Of a DNA stretch of 64,000 bases, positions 47,357-56,941 are shown in pieces. The translations under genes and the position numbers were made by a program. Within the stretch, counting starts at the first letter, position 1. Each line of letters opens with the position of its first letter. The DNA is from Acetobacter oryzoeni (GTDB lineage: Bacteria; Pseudomonadota; Alphaproteobacteria; Acetobacterales; Acetobacteraceae), in the NCBI RefSeq assembly GCF_004014775.2, contig NZ_CP042808.1, forward strand, positions 2,505,001 through 2,569,000, read 5' to 3'. The notes below the pieces were generated by a model that did no database searches, was not told the DNA's origin, and saw only the letters and a program-made list of their open reading frames with translations.

Positions 47357-49066
47357 TTATCGTCCTGAAAGCAGCGCAGAAGGATGGTTGGTCAGGAAAT
47401 CTGACAGGAACCGCAGGGAGCGCGCTGTCTGCCCCAACTGCACCACCATGGATTGCAGATTCCGATGGAAATCACTGTTGCCGCCATAACTGGCCAGCAG
47501 GCGGTTGGCATTCTGCAGTGTTTGATCAAGTTGCTGTGCCATTTCTGGCAGACGCTTGCTCAACGGTGCCATGCCATTGCGCAGATCATGCGTAAGGGCC
47601 TGCAGGTTCTGCATGGAATTGCGCAATCCAACCAGAGATTGCTTAACTTCCGGGCTAACCAACGTCTGATCTGCATGAGCCAGCAGGTTATTGGCGTTTG
47701 TGCCAATCTGTTCAAACGGCATAGCCGCCAGACGAGACGTAATCGTGGACAGCGAATCCATAATTCCGCCCATACCACCGGCTTGGCTTGGAATAACCAG
47801 CGTAGGACCTTCCATACTGGTTGTGGCCGGTGCGGGGTTCTTGATGAAGTTCAGGGAAATCATCCCCTTCCCCGTCAGGAAGCTGACACTGTCTGTTGAG
47901 GCACGCAGGCCATTCGCCACCAGAGTGCGGAACATATCTGTCAGATTATTATTCCGCAGTTCAGCCGGAGACAGCACGCGTTCTGGCTGAACTTCCATAC
48001 CAATACGCACACGCGGGTGCCCCGGGTTGGAACTTAGATCCAGCTTCACGCTGGTCACATTCCCCACCTGGATCCCGAACATCGTCACCTGGCTGCCAAC
48101 ATCCAAACCTTTGACAGAAGACATTACATAAGTGGCAAGTGGCACGCGCTCACGGTAGCCTGCGTTATCTGCATCTTCATGGGTGTCATACAGCTTGAAA
48201 ACTGTGTTGGCTGGAGCTTCTGATGCTGGATGCAAACGGCTTTCTGCAACAGGCGGCAGACCAAAAGCCACGCCACCAGAAAACAATGCCTGCAAAGATT
48301 GCAGCTGCACCTTAAGACCACCTGCACCAAACCCAACCTTAACACCAGAAACGTTCCAGAAACGGGAATTGGTGTTCAGATAATGATCGTAAGGTTCGCG
48401 CACAAAAATCTGGATCAGTACAGGACCGCGCCCACCAGGTGGCATGGTGTAACCCAGCACTTCCCCCACATCCACATCACGGAAGAAAACAGGTGCTCCC
48501 TGCCCGATAGACCCAATATTACCGGCTACCAGCGTGTAAATACGGCCGGGCTGATCTGAACGCACACCCGGAGGAGCTTCCAGCCCCTCAAAGGTTGTGG
48601 TGCGTTTGCCTGCGGGGTGGCCATCCTTGTTCAGCCCCGGGTCAAACGCAATATACGCGCCAGACATCAGGGTTTCCAAACCGGTAATGCTGGCACCGTT
48701 GATACGTGGACGCACAACCCAGAACCGGCCGCTATCCGTCAGCATATCATTCGTACCCTTGTTCATACGGATACGCACTTTGACATGCCGCAGGTCATCA
48801 GTCAGCGAAACACCTTCCACCGTGCCCAGAACCACAGATTTATTTTTGACCTGTGTCTGGCCGCTGGTCAGGCCATCGGCTGTATCAAATACAACGGTAA
48901 TTTCTGGTCCATTGTCCATAAAACTGCGCCAGACCAAAAAGCCCGCAATCAGCACGGAAACAATGGGAATAATCCAGATAATGGAAAACCGAATGCGCCT
49001 TACCAGAGCATCCTGAGCACTTTCCCCTTCTGGAGGAGAGAAATGATTATGACTGTGTCCGTTCAC
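47357..49066 (-). CDS. pqiB: PqiB, three-MCE-domain lipid tube protein
   Basis: 569 residues from the GTG at 49066, which overlaps the TGA of pqiA; a TTG at 49093 would extend it. One N-terminal membrane helix (FSIIWIIPIVSVLIAGFLVW) is followed by three MCE domains, recognised by VVFDTADGLTSGQTQVKN, IGSIGQGAPVFFRDVDVG and VKGLDVGSQVTMFG. A C-terminal helical stretch (about 470-569) carries the long coils. PqiB forms a periplasmic tube. This is the known partner of PqiA and PqiC. Confidence 0.92.
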   Translation of the reverse strand: MNGHSHNHFSPPEGESAQDALVRRIRFSIIWIIPIVSVLIAGFLVWRSFMDNGPEITVVFDTADGLTSGQTQVKNKSVVLGTVEGVSLTDDLRHVKVRIRMNKGTNDMLTDSGRFWVVRPRINGASITGLETLMSGAYIAFDPGLNKDGHPAGKRTTTFEGLEAPPGVRSDQPGRIYTLVAGNIGSIGQGAPVFFRDVDVGEVLGYTMPPGGRGPVLIQIFVREPYDHYLNTNSRFWNVSGVKVGFGAGGLKVQLQSLQALFSGGVAFGLPPVAESRLHPASEAPANTVFKLYDTHEDADNAGYRERVPLATYVMSSVKGLDVGSQVTMFGIQVGNVTSVKLDLSSNPGHPRVRIGMEVQPERVLSPAELRNNNLTDMFRTLVANGLRASTDSVSFLTGKGMISLNFIKNPAPATTSMEGPTLVIPSQAGGMGGIMDSLSTITSRLAAMPFEQIGTNANNLLAHADQTLVSPEVKQSLVGLRNSMQNLQALTHDLRNGMAPLSKRLPEMAQQLDQTLQNANRLLASYGGNSDFHRNLQSMVVQLGQTARSLRFLSDFLTNHPSALLSGR

Positions 49067-50532
49067 GCCCTGTCCGGCTCCATGTTGTCCCAATGTGCAG
49101 CGGCCTCAATTTTTGCCGGACAATTTTGCCCGGCATCGGCTGGGGCCGAATCACCGTTTTTGCCCGCTGCATCCCACATCAGCCGAGGGTCAAATGCATG
49201 CACTGCAAAAATTGTCAGCACCACAACAGCGGCAAAACATACCACACCGCCATTAGCGCTAATGCTGGCCATACTGCTAAAGCGCACCATGGCCACCAGA
49301 ATGGAAACCATGAATACATCAATCATAGACCAGCGCCCGATAACATCTACCAGCCTGTAAAGTCTGGATCTGGCAGCCAGATTTCGTGCAGAATGGTATT
49401 TGGTACTGATCACCATAAACATCAGCCCGATAATTTTAAGAACGGGCACCAGCACACTGGCAAACAGCACCAGCAGGGAAAGTGGTATCATGTTGCTTTC
49501 CCACAGCTCTATGGCCCCTTCAACAATGGTATGCCCCGTACCTGCACCCAGCCGAATAACGGTCATAACCGGGTAGATATTGGCGGGCAGATAGAACACC
49601 ACAGCGGAAACAAGCAGTGCCACAGTGCGGGCAATGCTATCTGGCTTGCGTTGGCGCAGCACATGGCCGCAGCGAGGGCAGAACCCTAACGGGGCTGTTT
49701 GATCCAGCTTTTCATCAAACAGCAGCACGGCAGAGCAAGATAGGCAGGATACCATATGGCTGGCTGGTGGCATTTGGTCACTTGGGCCTACTTCCTCGCA
49801 GGATAGGCGTACGCGCTGGTTATCCATACGCCGCAAGCTGGTATCTGTTTGCCGGCGCCGCCAAATGAGTTCCGTATCCAACGTAGCATCTGTGGCAGAC
49901 ATGGTGACCATAAGTGAGGCGACCAGAAAGACCGCAGCCCCCACCTGCACATAAGCCATATCTGACAGCTTGGTGTAGGCCACAAAAACGCCCAGAATAT
50001 ACACTTCCACCATCGACCACGGGCGCAAGCCTTCATACCATTTAAGAAGGTGAGGCACCCAGAATGGCAACTTGGGCTGAAGCGCGCCAACCAGCACCAG
50101 CATCATCATGCTGATCACAAGCCCAGGCACAATAATGGTGGCTATGGCCACCAACACGCCAATTTCGCCCCAGCCTTCATGCAGCAATTCTATCGGGCCG
50201 GTCAGAATATCTACGGTTCTCTCTCGCCCATACAGATCCAGCATCATCAATGTGGAAAGCAGCATGGCCAGATAGAGAGACGCCGAGCTGATACAAAAAG
50301 CCAAGGGTGTTGCTATGGGAGAAGTGCGATTGCGCCGATCCAGCAATTGCCCACATCGGCAGCAACGGGCCTGTGTTCCGGGTTTAAGTTCTGACAGGTG
50401 CTGGTAATGACCACAGCAAGGGCATTCCACAATTCCCTTCACAAGCCGAACATGCCGTTTTTGATCAACCGGAACATTCTGCCCGGGATTAAGGGCCTCC
50501 CGCACCAAGCCAAATAACTGCGACATGTTCAT
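49063..50532 (-). CDS. pqiA: PqiA, paraquat-inducible membrane protein
   Basis: 489 residues, the two-domain length. Two zinc-type CxxC pairs open each half: CPCCGHYQHL...CCRCG near residue 40 and CLSCSAVLL...CPRCGH near 255. Each half has about four membrane helices, for example YILGVFVAYTKLSDMAY. It is the inner-membrane part of the PqiABC lipid system. Its stop overlaps pqiB, giving one operon. Confidence 0.92.
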   Translation of the reverse strand: MNMSQLFGLVREALNPGQNVPVDQKRHVRLVKGIVECPCCGHYQHLSELKPGTQARCCRCGQLLDRRNRTSPIATPLAFCISSASLYLAMLLSTLMMLDLYGRERTVDILTGPIELLHEGWGEIGVLVAIATIIVPGLVISMMMLVLVGALQPKLPFWVPHLLKWYEGLRPWSMVEVYILGVFVAYTKLSDMAYVQVGAAVFLVASLMVTMSATDATLDTELIWRRRQTDTSLRRMDNQRVRLSCEEVGPSDQMPPASHMVSCLSCSAVLLFDEKLDQTAPLGFCPRCGHVLRQRKPDSIARTVALLVSAVVFYLPANIYPVMTVIRLGAGTGHTIVEGAIELWESNMIPLSLLVLFASVLVPVLKIIGLMFMVISTKYHSARNLAARSRLYRLVDVIGRWSMIDVFMVSILVAMVRFSSMASISANGGVVCFAAVVVLTIFAVHAFDPRLMWDAAGKNGDSAPADAGQNCPAKIEAAAHWDNMEPDRA

Positions 50533-50703
50533 ACGGATAGTTCTTAAAACGAAAAAACTGTTCCGTCACACTCAAAACAGAATGGCACCCCTGCTTAAAG
50601 CCAGAAATAACGTTTTGTTGTCGTCCAAACCTCTGGGTGAATTGCAGTTTTTCCTTGCGTAGGCACAGGGATCATGATAGTCACCGCCCCGCAAACAAAA
50701 TGT

Positions 50704-50776
50704 GCCCGCTTAGCTCAGTTGGTAGAGCACGTCATTCGTAATGATGGGGCCGGTGGTTCGAATCCGCCAGCGGGCA
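50704..50776 (+). tRNA. tRNA-Thr (CGU anticodon)
   Basis: Acceptor GCCCGCT/AGCGGGC, D-arm GCTC...GAGC, anticodon stem CGTCA/TGATG with loop TTCGTAA (anticodon CGT), and T-arm GGTGG TTCGAAT CCGCC. No CCA is encoded (A then TTT). 73 nt. Confidence 0.95.
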
Positions 50777-50861
50777 TTTCCCTTTGCACTTCCCAAAATA
50801 CTGAACGCACTTTTACATTCTGCTGTAGAAATTCGTTTTATATCCGCCCATTCAAACAGTT

Positions 50862-52553
50862 TTACTGCTTTGGCGGCGTATTCAGCTTGTACAAACTTAT
50901 GAGCAAATGATGGCCGTTCGAGTAATTCAGCCCACCGACTGTGCCGAGGCTCACGGCATCCGCTGCTTTATGACCCAAGGCTGCCATAAATGCGGGGGTA
51001 TCTCGCTGATCAACAAGTGCCACAGTGCACTTTGCATCTGCCTTTATGGCTGCTGCCGCATTTTCTGCACCTGTTAGCAACACCTTGCCGCCCAGCAGAA
51101 AGACCAGACTTGGCTCAGAAAATGATACTGACACCACATGCGACTCTGCACACGGTTGATGTGCTTGCACCAATGCTGTCAGACGCGGGGCCAACCAGAT
51201 GCTCTGCAACTGCGGCACCACAACCGTAAACAAACCCACATAGAGCAGTACAGCCGCAGCCACACTGGTTAAAGCAGCCTGTTGCAAACGTGCGCGTGAA
51301 ATATACCACGTTGCAAGACCAACCAACGGCAATACACCCAAGGCCAGAACAATAGCTGCTGCAGATATTTTGTGTTCCAACACCCACACTAAAGTTGGGC
51401 CCGCAACGGCCAAGGCAATGCCCACCAAAGCCCACGCAACAGCATAAATGCTTAGCAGCACCTTGCCCCAAACACGGGCAGGCCAATGACGCCATACATC
51501 CCCGCCCTGAACCAAAAAGGCAGCTATAAGAATGGCTATAGCGGGATAAGTAGGCAACACGTAATGCGGGAGCTTGGTAGCAATCGCTTCAAACACCACC
51601 CAATGTGGAACAATCCAGCACAGCAGATAGCGCACCGTTTCTTGCTTGCGCGCGCGCCAAACCAGAGGTGCGACACAGGCTGCAAAAAATGAGCCAGGCC
51701 AAAACGCCAGCAAAAAAACCAACAGGTGGTAGCCCGGCGGCAGCCCATGTGCTTGCTGCCCAGACGCAACCTTTCCTAAGAAATTAGTGCCAACAGCATT
51801 CCGAAAAAACTCACCGTGGCTCACAACCCCAATAGCAACGCACCACGGCACCAAAATAGCAGCGGACAAAAGCCAGCCCCATGCCGGACGCATTCTGCGC
51901 CACAGACCAAAATCTCGATCCAGCATTCCCAACACCCACGGTGTTGCAAGAGATGGGATAAGAATAACCGGCCCTTTCAACATGAGGCCGCAGCCAATGG
52001 CGCCCCAATACAGCAACGCACGTTTTATGGGTGTGGCCACACCTTGCTGGCGATCCCGCAAAGCGCCTGTTAGCGCCAACTGCGCAAGCAAAACTGTAAG
52101 CAGCAGGCAGGAATCGATTGTGGCCATACGGCTTTCTGCTGCAACCAGCACAGAAGCCATAAACAACAAGCCCGCACCCAAGCCGGCCGAAGCCCCAAAC
52201 AGCATGGAGCCAATAAGCGCCGTAAGAACAACAGCGCCAGACATAGCCAGAAGTGAAGGAATACGGTACGGCCAAACAACCCGCTGATGCTGCATTCCTG
52301 TAAGAGAAACAGCCGCGGCCTCCAGCCAGTAAATACCAGCGGGTTGCAAATAACGTGGTTTGTCCTGAAAGCGCACATCTACAAAATTGTGCGATTCTAG
52401 CATTTGCGCCGTGGCTTCCATGTATCGGGGTTCATCCCGATCAAATGGTGGCGTAACAGCTCGCCCTGGCAGAAACAGCAAAAAAGCAGCAAGGCCTAAA
52501 AGCAGCAGGGCTTTAAGAGAAAGTGGCTGGTGACCGTTTTTCTGATTCAGCAT
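50862..52553 (-). CDS. ArnT-like GT39 glycosyltransferase (integral membrane)
   Basis: 563 residues with about twelve hydrophobic helices. A key feature is PPFDRDEPRYMEA (residues 35-47), the first periplasmic loop with the conserved DE pair of GT39/ArnT-type enzymes. A RYLQPAGIYWLEAA segment follows. Such enzymes use a polyprenyl-phosphate sugar to modify lipid A, other lipids or proteins in the periplasm. It overlaps the GT2 gene by 7 bases, which would make the sugar donor. The donor sugar is not known. Confidence 0.8.
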   Translation of the reverse strand: MLNQKNGHQPLSLKALLLLGLAAFLLFLPGRAVTPPFDRDEPRYMEATAQMLESHNFVDVRFQDKPRYLQPAGIYWLEAAAVSLTGMQHQRVVWPYRIPSLLAMSGAVVLTALIGSMLFGASAGLGAGLLFMASVLVAAESRMATIDSCLLLTVLLAQLALTGALRDRQQGVATPIKRALLYWGAIGCGLMLKGPVILIPSLATPWVLGMLDRDFGLWRRMRPAWGWLLSAAILVPWCVAIGVVSHGEFFRNAVGTNFLGKVASGQQAHGLPPGYHLLVFLLAFWPGSFFAACVAPLVWRARKQETVRYLLCWIVPHWVVFEAIATKLPHYVLPTYPAIAILIAAFLVQGGDVWRHWPARVWGKVLLSIYAVAWALVGIALAVAGPTLVWVLEHKISAAAIVLALGVLPLVGLATWYISRARLQQAALTSVAAAVLLYVGLFTVVVPQLQSIWLAPRLTALVQAHQPCAESHVVSVSFSEPSLVFLLGGKVLLTGAENAAAAIKADAKCTVALVDQRDTPAFMAALGHKAADAVSLGTVGGLNYSNGHHLLISLYKLNTPPKQ

Positions 52554-53320
52554 TCACGAATCGATTTTGGAAGATGTGTACGATTCCGCAGCCACATCAC
52601 GCCCAGCAGATCACGCACGCCAACCACCGCACGATTGAAGTTGGTATATTTAGACTGCCCATGCAAACGCGGCCGATGCGTAACAGGGTGGCACACCAAC
52701 GGCACACCGTAAGAGCCAAACAACGCCGGAAGAAAACGGTGCAAACCTTCAAACTGCGGCAAGCGGAGGAAATCTGCTCGTTGGAAAATTTTGATAGGTG
52801 CGCCTGTATCCGGGCACTGATCATTTAAAAGTTTCTGCCGCAGCCCGTTAGCAAAACGCGTTGCAAAACGGCGGGACCAACCATCTTTACGGCGTGTGCG
52901 CACCCCTACCACAAGCGGTGCCCTGCCCTTGGATGCCTGCGCTTGAGCAAGAGAAACTAAAGAGCCCAGTTCACGCGGGTCATCCTGACCATCGCCATCA
53001 ATAGTGGCAATCCATCTACCACGAGCCGCTGTAATACCTGTGCGCAATGCAGCAGACTTACCGCAACGTCGATCATGGGAAAGAATGCGTAAGCTTGGCA
53101 AACATTCATCCCGCAAGCGCTGCAAAACTTCTACGGTCTGATCTTGGCTGCCATCATCTACAAAAACAACTTCGGCCGCAGGCAATTGCTGCATGGCCTC
53201 GGCCAGTTCACGGCAAACCTGTGGCAGATTATCCTGTTCATCCAAAACAGCAATAACGATGCTCAGTTCACACTGAGCATCGTTATGCTGTGACGGTGAG
53301 GCTGAAACCAGACCTGTCAC
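52547..53320 (-). CDS. GT2 polyprenyl-phosphate glycosyltransferase (DPM/ArnC-like)
   Basis: 257 residues starting at a GTG (53320), because no in-frame ATG lies upstream. GT2 motifs: LSIVIAVLDEQDNLP, VVFVDDGSQDQT, RCGKSAALRTGI and IATIDGDGQDDP with the DxD. There are no C-terminal membrane helices of the ArnC kind, so it is the shorter soluble DPM-like form. It probably transfers a sugar to polyprenyl phosphate for the ArnT-like partner that it overlaps. Confidence 0.84.
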   Translation of the reverse strand: MTGLVSASPSQHNDAQCELSIVIAVLDEQDNLPQVCRELAEAMQQLPAAEVVFVDDGSQDQTVEVLQRLRDECLPSLRILSHDRRCGKSAALRTGITAARGRWIATIDGDGQDDPRELGSLVSLAQAQASKGRAPLVVGVRTRRKDGWSRRFATRFANGLRQKLLNDQCPDTGAPIKIFQRADFLRLPQFEGLHRFLPALFGSYGVPLVCHPVTHRPRLHGQSKYTNFNRAVVGVRDLLGVMWLRNRTHLPKSIREC

Positions 53321-53346
53321 GTATTCACCATTCAGCTGATAATGTT

Positions 53347-53850
53347 TCAGGCTGCCTTGCGCGCAAGAGCGGCAGGCAAACCAGCCAGCGCCTGATCAAC
53401 AAGCCCTGCGGCTTTCTGCTCATCAAGCGTCTGAGGAATAACACCGTTGGCAGCCTGTACGGCCACATCAATTGCCAACTGGCGCACTTCTTTAACAGCA
53501 GCGCGTTCTACAGCGGCAATACGATCACGCGCCATTTGCTCATGGCGCTGCACAGCGGCTTCTGCCTCTGCACGTGCTTTCTGGGCCATTTCAGCAGCCT
53601 GCTGATGTGCCTGCTCTACATAAGACTTAGCTTCTGCCAGTGCCTGCTCACGATCACGCGTGGCATCTTCTAGCATCTGCTCAGCTTCTCTTCTCAAGCG
53701 GGCAGCTTCATCCAGTTCTTCACGGATACGGTTGGCACGGCTATCCAGAATGGTGGCAATTGGCCCCCAAATCTTTTTACCAACCAGCACGAAGAACAGA
53801 ACGAACGAAACAGCGACCCAGAAACCCGCTTCGTGAAAAATGCCAGACAT
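53347..53850 (-). CDS. atpF: ATP synthase F0 subunit b
   Basis: 167 residues: one N-terminal helix (FWVAVSFVLFFVLVGKKIW) and a long charged coiled coil (about 35-150) rich in Glu, Ala and Gln. It is the peripheral stalk subunit linking F0 to F1. It is the last gene of the F0 operon; the paired b' gene is 23 bases upstream. Confidence 0.93.
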   Translation of the reverse strand: MSGIFHEAGFWVAVSFVLFFVLVGKKIWGPIATILDSRANRIREELDEAARLRREAEQMLEDATRDREQALAEAKSYVEQAHQQAAEMAQKARAEAEAAVQRHEQMARDRIAAVERAAVKEVRQLAIDVAVQAANGVIPQTLDEQKAAGLVDQALAGLPAALARKAA

Positions 53851-53873
53851 GACGAAAATTCCCCCGGAGCTGG

Positions 53874-54473
53874 TCAGATAGTGCTGTGCGCCGAAGCGCT
53901 TTCAACCTTCTGGGCAACAAGCTGAGCATCAGGCACAATACCCGTCAGACGCTGAACCAGAGCCTGCGTGGTATCACCTGCAATTTCTTTAAGCGCGCTC
54001 AATGCACGCGTTTTTTCCTCAGCCACGCGTTTTTCGGCATCAGCAATTTCTGCTGTTACCCGCGCATTAATTTCCTGCATCTGCTGTTCGGCAGCTTTAT
54101 GTTCTTCTGCCAGAACCTGATCAAGATGCGCCTGGGCTTCTGCCATGGCATCTTTACGGGCCTGCTGAAGTTCAGCAACAGCTTTATCGGCGTCCTGCTT
54201 AGCAGCGCGTGCAATTTCCAGATCCCCAGAAATACGCTTGCTACGGTCTTCCAGCACCCGGGCAACGCCGGGCAGCATGGCTTTGCTGAGCACCATATAA
54301 AAGACGAAGAAAATTACCGCGCCCCACATAACCTGACCGGTTACAAGGGGGTTGGCAAAATCTAGCTGAGGCATTCCCGTGGCGTATGCACCAGGCGCGG
54401 AAACGGCCAGAAGAGACACACCGGAAACCGTTGCGAACAGGCCGGCACGAAGCATCTTCTTAATCACACCCAC
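53874..54473 (-). CDS. atpF': ATP synthase F0 subunit b'
   Basis: 199 residues. The N-terminal 32 residues look like a signal-like helix (RAGLFATVSGVSLLAVSAPGAYA) before the true membrane helix (GQVMWGAVIFFVFYMVLSK) and the long coiled coil. This extra segment is not part of typical b' proteins. The start is GTG at 54473 with GAGGAG 9 bases upstream. b and b' together form the stalk in alphaproteobacteria and phototrophs. Confidence 0.88.
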   Translation of the reverse strand: MGVIKKMLRAGLFATVSGVSLLAVSAPGAYATGMPQLDFANPLVTGQVMWGAVIFFVFYMVLSKAMLPGVARVLEDRSKRISGDLEIARAAKQDADKAVAELQQARKDAMAEAQAHLDQVLAEEHKAAEQQMQEINARVTAEIADAEKRVAEEKTRALSALKEIAGDTTQALVQRLTGIVPDAQLVAQKVESASAHSTI

Positions 54474-54504
54474 AGGAATGTTCTCCTCTTTCCTGAAAGC
54501 TTTC

Positions 54505-54729
54505 TCAGACGAACAGGATCAGGAACGCGATCAGCAGCGCGAACAGAGCGATAGCTTCTGTCAGAGCAAAGCCGAGCATACCCAGACCGAACACATGCGG
54601 GCGGGAAGCCGGGTTGCGCGCAATGCTGCTTACCAGCGTGGAGAAGATGTTGCCGAGGCCGATACCAACGCCGGCAAGGGCGATCACGGCGATACCTGCA
54701 CCGATTTCCCGGGCTGCAGCGATGTCCAT
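54505..54729 (-). CDS. atpE: ATP synthase F0 subunit c
   Basis: 74 residues from the ATG at 54729 ([10 protein letters not shown]) with AAGGA 10 bases before; a GTG nine bases earlier would clash with that site. Two helices with a polar loop ([11 protein letters not shown]), and the proton-carrying Glu58 in [13 protein letters not shown]. The sequence is of the proton type (no sodium-ligand pattern). It forms the rotor ring. Confidence 0.96.
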   Translation of the reverse strand: MDIAAAREIGAGIAVIALAGVGIGLGNIFSTLVSSIARNPASRPHVFGLGMLGFALTEAIALFALLIAFLILFV

Positions 54730-54784
54730 ATCAGTCACTTCCTTGTTTCAAGTACAGTTCAAACGAAACGGGCAAAGCAGCTCC

Positions 54785-55534
54785 TCAGTGAGCCACGGCC
54801 TCCCGCAGGTAGATGCACGTCAGAATGGCAAACACATAGGCCTGCAACACACCAACAAGCAACTCAAGAGCCATCAGTGCCACGTTAATGGCAATCGGCC
54901 CAACCGCAAACACGTCACCCACCACACCAAAACCGGCGAGCATGATAACAAAGCTTGCGAAAATATCGAACATGACATGCCCGGCAACCATGTTGGCGAA
55001 CAGTCGGATGGAGAGGCTGACAGGACGCGAAAGAAAAGAAAGAATTTCAATCGGGATCAGCAGCGGAGCCAGAAACGGGCTAGCGCCTTCCGGCATGAAG
55101 TGCGCAAAGAAACGCAGCCCCTGCACCTTAAGGGAGACAATAACCGTAAGCACAAACACCATCATGGCGAGCGCAAAGGTTACGGCAATATGGCTGGTGA
55201 ACGTAAAGGAAAACGGCAGCAGACCAATATAGTTACCGGCCAGAATAAAGAAGAACAGCGTAAAGATGAACGGAAAGAACGCCGTGCCTTCTGGCCCGAT
55301 CGTATCAACCGCCATGTTATGAATAAATTCGTAACAAACTTCTGCCGCTGCCTGCAAACGACCGGGAACAACTGCCGCTGGGCGCATACCAAAATACAGG
55401 AACGCCAGAACCAGACACACTGCCACAATCATGTACAGGGGGGATTGGCTGAAACGCAATGCTTCGCCCAGCCCACCAAGAACGGGATGAAGCTCAAACT
55501 GTTCAAGTACGTTGATGCTGGAACCGCCCGCCAC
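54785..55534 (-). CDS. atpB: ATP synthase F0 subunit a
   Basis: 249 residues from a GTG (55534) with AGGAG 7 bases before. The key proton-channel residue lies in LSIRLFANMVAGH (conserved Arg in the RLFxN motif), and five helices can be counted. It is the stator channel of the F0 motor, next to atpE. Confidence 0.95.
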   Translation of the reverse strand: MAGGSSINVLEQFELHPVLGGLGEALRFSQSPLYMIVAVCLVLAFLYFGMRPAAVVPGRLQAAAEVCYEFIHNMAVDTIGPEGTAFFPFIFTLFFFILAGNYIGLLPFSFTFTSHIAVTFALAMMVFVLTVIVSLKVQGLRFFAHFMPEGASPFLAPLLIPIEILSFLSRPVSLSIRLFANMVAGHVMFDIFASFVIMLAGFGVVGDVFAVGPIAINVALMALELLVGVLQAYVFAILTCIYLREAVAH

Positions 55535-55588
55535 AACCGCTCTCCTAAAACCCTTTACCGCATCCGAATCGTGTCGGATTACAGCTTC

Positions 55589-55891
55589 TTACTTGCCGTC
55601 TATCGACTTGACCAGCCGCCAAACATTCAGCACGCCAGCACCTCCGCCCATCAGCGCGAAGATAATGAGAAAAACTACCCGGGTTTTGAGCCAGTGATCC
55701 AGCTCCCACCCAATAGCAACGCCTACTATCAGTGCTGAAAGCATTTCTGCCCCAGCTCTGAGCGCCAGCCCAGGAAGAGATTGCTCTACAGCATCTTCTT
55801 TCTCGGCTGAATCTCCCTTTTTCTCCAAGCCAGAGCGGCGTTCTGCCGCCTTTAGCCGAGCATCAAAGGAATCGTCACCGTTCTTACTCAT
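55589..55891 (-). CDS. atpI: AtpI/AtpZ family protein
   Basis: 100 residues from the ATG at 55891 with AAGGGGCGA upstream; the longer frame adds 16 residues without family support. The charged N-terminus is followed by two helices (ALRAGAEMLSALIVGVAIGW and RVVFLIIFALMGGGAGVLNV). AtpI helps c-ring assembly and is the first gene of the F0 operon (atpI-B-E-F'-F). Confidence 0.88.
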   Translation of the reverse strand: MSKNGDDSFDARLKAAERRSGLEKKGDSAEKEDAVEQSLPGLALRAGAEMLSALIVGVAIGWELDHWLKTRVVFLIIFALMGGGAGVLNVWRLVKSIDGK

Positions 55892-56010
55892 TCTTCGCCC
55901 CTTCAGAGGGGTGCAGGCGCTTGCTAACGGGGCTGTCATATCCTGTCAAGAAACCATGATGGATAGAAGCATCAAAATCTGTCTTTTCCACCATAATTCT
56001 CCACAAAAAA

Positions 56011-56940
56011 TCAGACTGTGTCAGCCACACCCACTAAACCGCGTGCATAATCCACTGCGGAGAAAGGTCGCAGATCTTCTGCCTGTTCACCCACACCCAC
56101 GGCATGCACGGGCAGGCCAAACTGATCAGCCAGCGCCACCACAATGCCTCCACGGGCAGAACCATCCAATTTTGTCACCACCAAACCGGTCACATTCACA
56201 AGTTCGCGAAACACCCGCACCTGCTCCACAGCATTCTGGCCAGTTGTGGCATCCAGCACCAACAGCACGGAATGTGGTGCCGTTTCATCGAACTTACGCA
56301 TGACGCGAATAATCTTGGCAAGTTCTTCCATCAGCGCACTTTTATTGTGCAAGCGGCCAGCCGTATCCACAAACAGCAGATCAGCCCCTTCAGCCTTACC
56401 GCGTTTAAGCGCTTCAAAGGCCAAACCGGCGGCATCTGCACCCGGGGGGCCAGCAATAACCGGGCAACCGGTTCTTTCCCCCCAAATCTGCAGTTGCTCC
56501 ACCGCAGCGGCGCGGAAGGTATCACCCGCCACCATCATCACCTTCTTACCTTCCTCAGTAAAAAAGCGGGCCATTTTGCCAATGGTGGTTGTTTTACCCA
56601 CACCATTTACCCCCACCACCAACACAACATGCGGTTTGTGCGCGGGGTCAGGCTCAAAAGGTTTGGCAACTGGCTCAAGAATGGTGGCAATTTCGTCTGC
56701 CAAGGTGGTGCGAATTTCTTCGTCCGTCACCTCAGTGCCAAAACGGGAGGATCGGAAGGATTCGATAATACGCTCTGCAACAGCCGGCCCCATATCTGCT
56801 GTAATCAGCAGATCTTCCAGCTCTTCCAGTGCCTCGTCATCCAGCTTGCGCTTGGTGAAAATGCCCGTAATACCCCCACCCAGCTTTTGGGTAGAACGTG
56901 ACAATCCCTGCTTGAGACGAGAGAAAAAACCAAGCGCCAT
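56011..56940 (-). CDS. ftsY: Signal recognition particle receptor FtsY
   Basis: 309 residues from the ATG at 56940. N-domain helices are followed by the G-domain: VVGVNGVGKTTTIGK, VMMVAGDTFRAAAVEQL, LLFVDTAGRLHNK and VVTKLDGSARGGI. The acidic A-domain of E. coli FtsY is absent, as usual in alphaproteobacteria. It targets ribosomes to SecYEG with the SRP. Its ATG follows the mtaB stop by one base, in dapF-mtaB-ftsY. Confidence 0.95.
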   Translation of the reverse strand: MALGFFSRLKQGLSRSTQKLGGGITGIFTKRKLDDEALEELEDLLITADMGPAVAERIIESFRSSRFGTEVTDEEIRTTLADEIATILEPVAKPFEPDPAHKPHVVLVVGVNGVGKTTTIGKMARFFTEEGKKVMMVAGDTFRAAAVEQLQIWGERTGCPVIAGPPGADAAGLAFEALKRGKAEGADLLFVDTAGRLHNKSALMEELAKIIRVMRKFDETAPHSVLLVLDATTGQNAVEQVRVFRELVNVTGLVVTKLDGSARGGIVVALADQFGLPVHAVGVGEQAEDLRPFSAVDYARGLVGVADTV

Positions 56941-56941
56941 C

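Noticed and set aside
50674..50910. 78-codon open frame covering tRNA-Thr
   Set aside because: Reads through the tRNA gene and has no family signal.
54614..55738. 374-codon open frame on the plus strand across atpE, atpB and atpI
   Set aside because: Antisense to three well-supported genes; His, Asn and Lys rich shadow.
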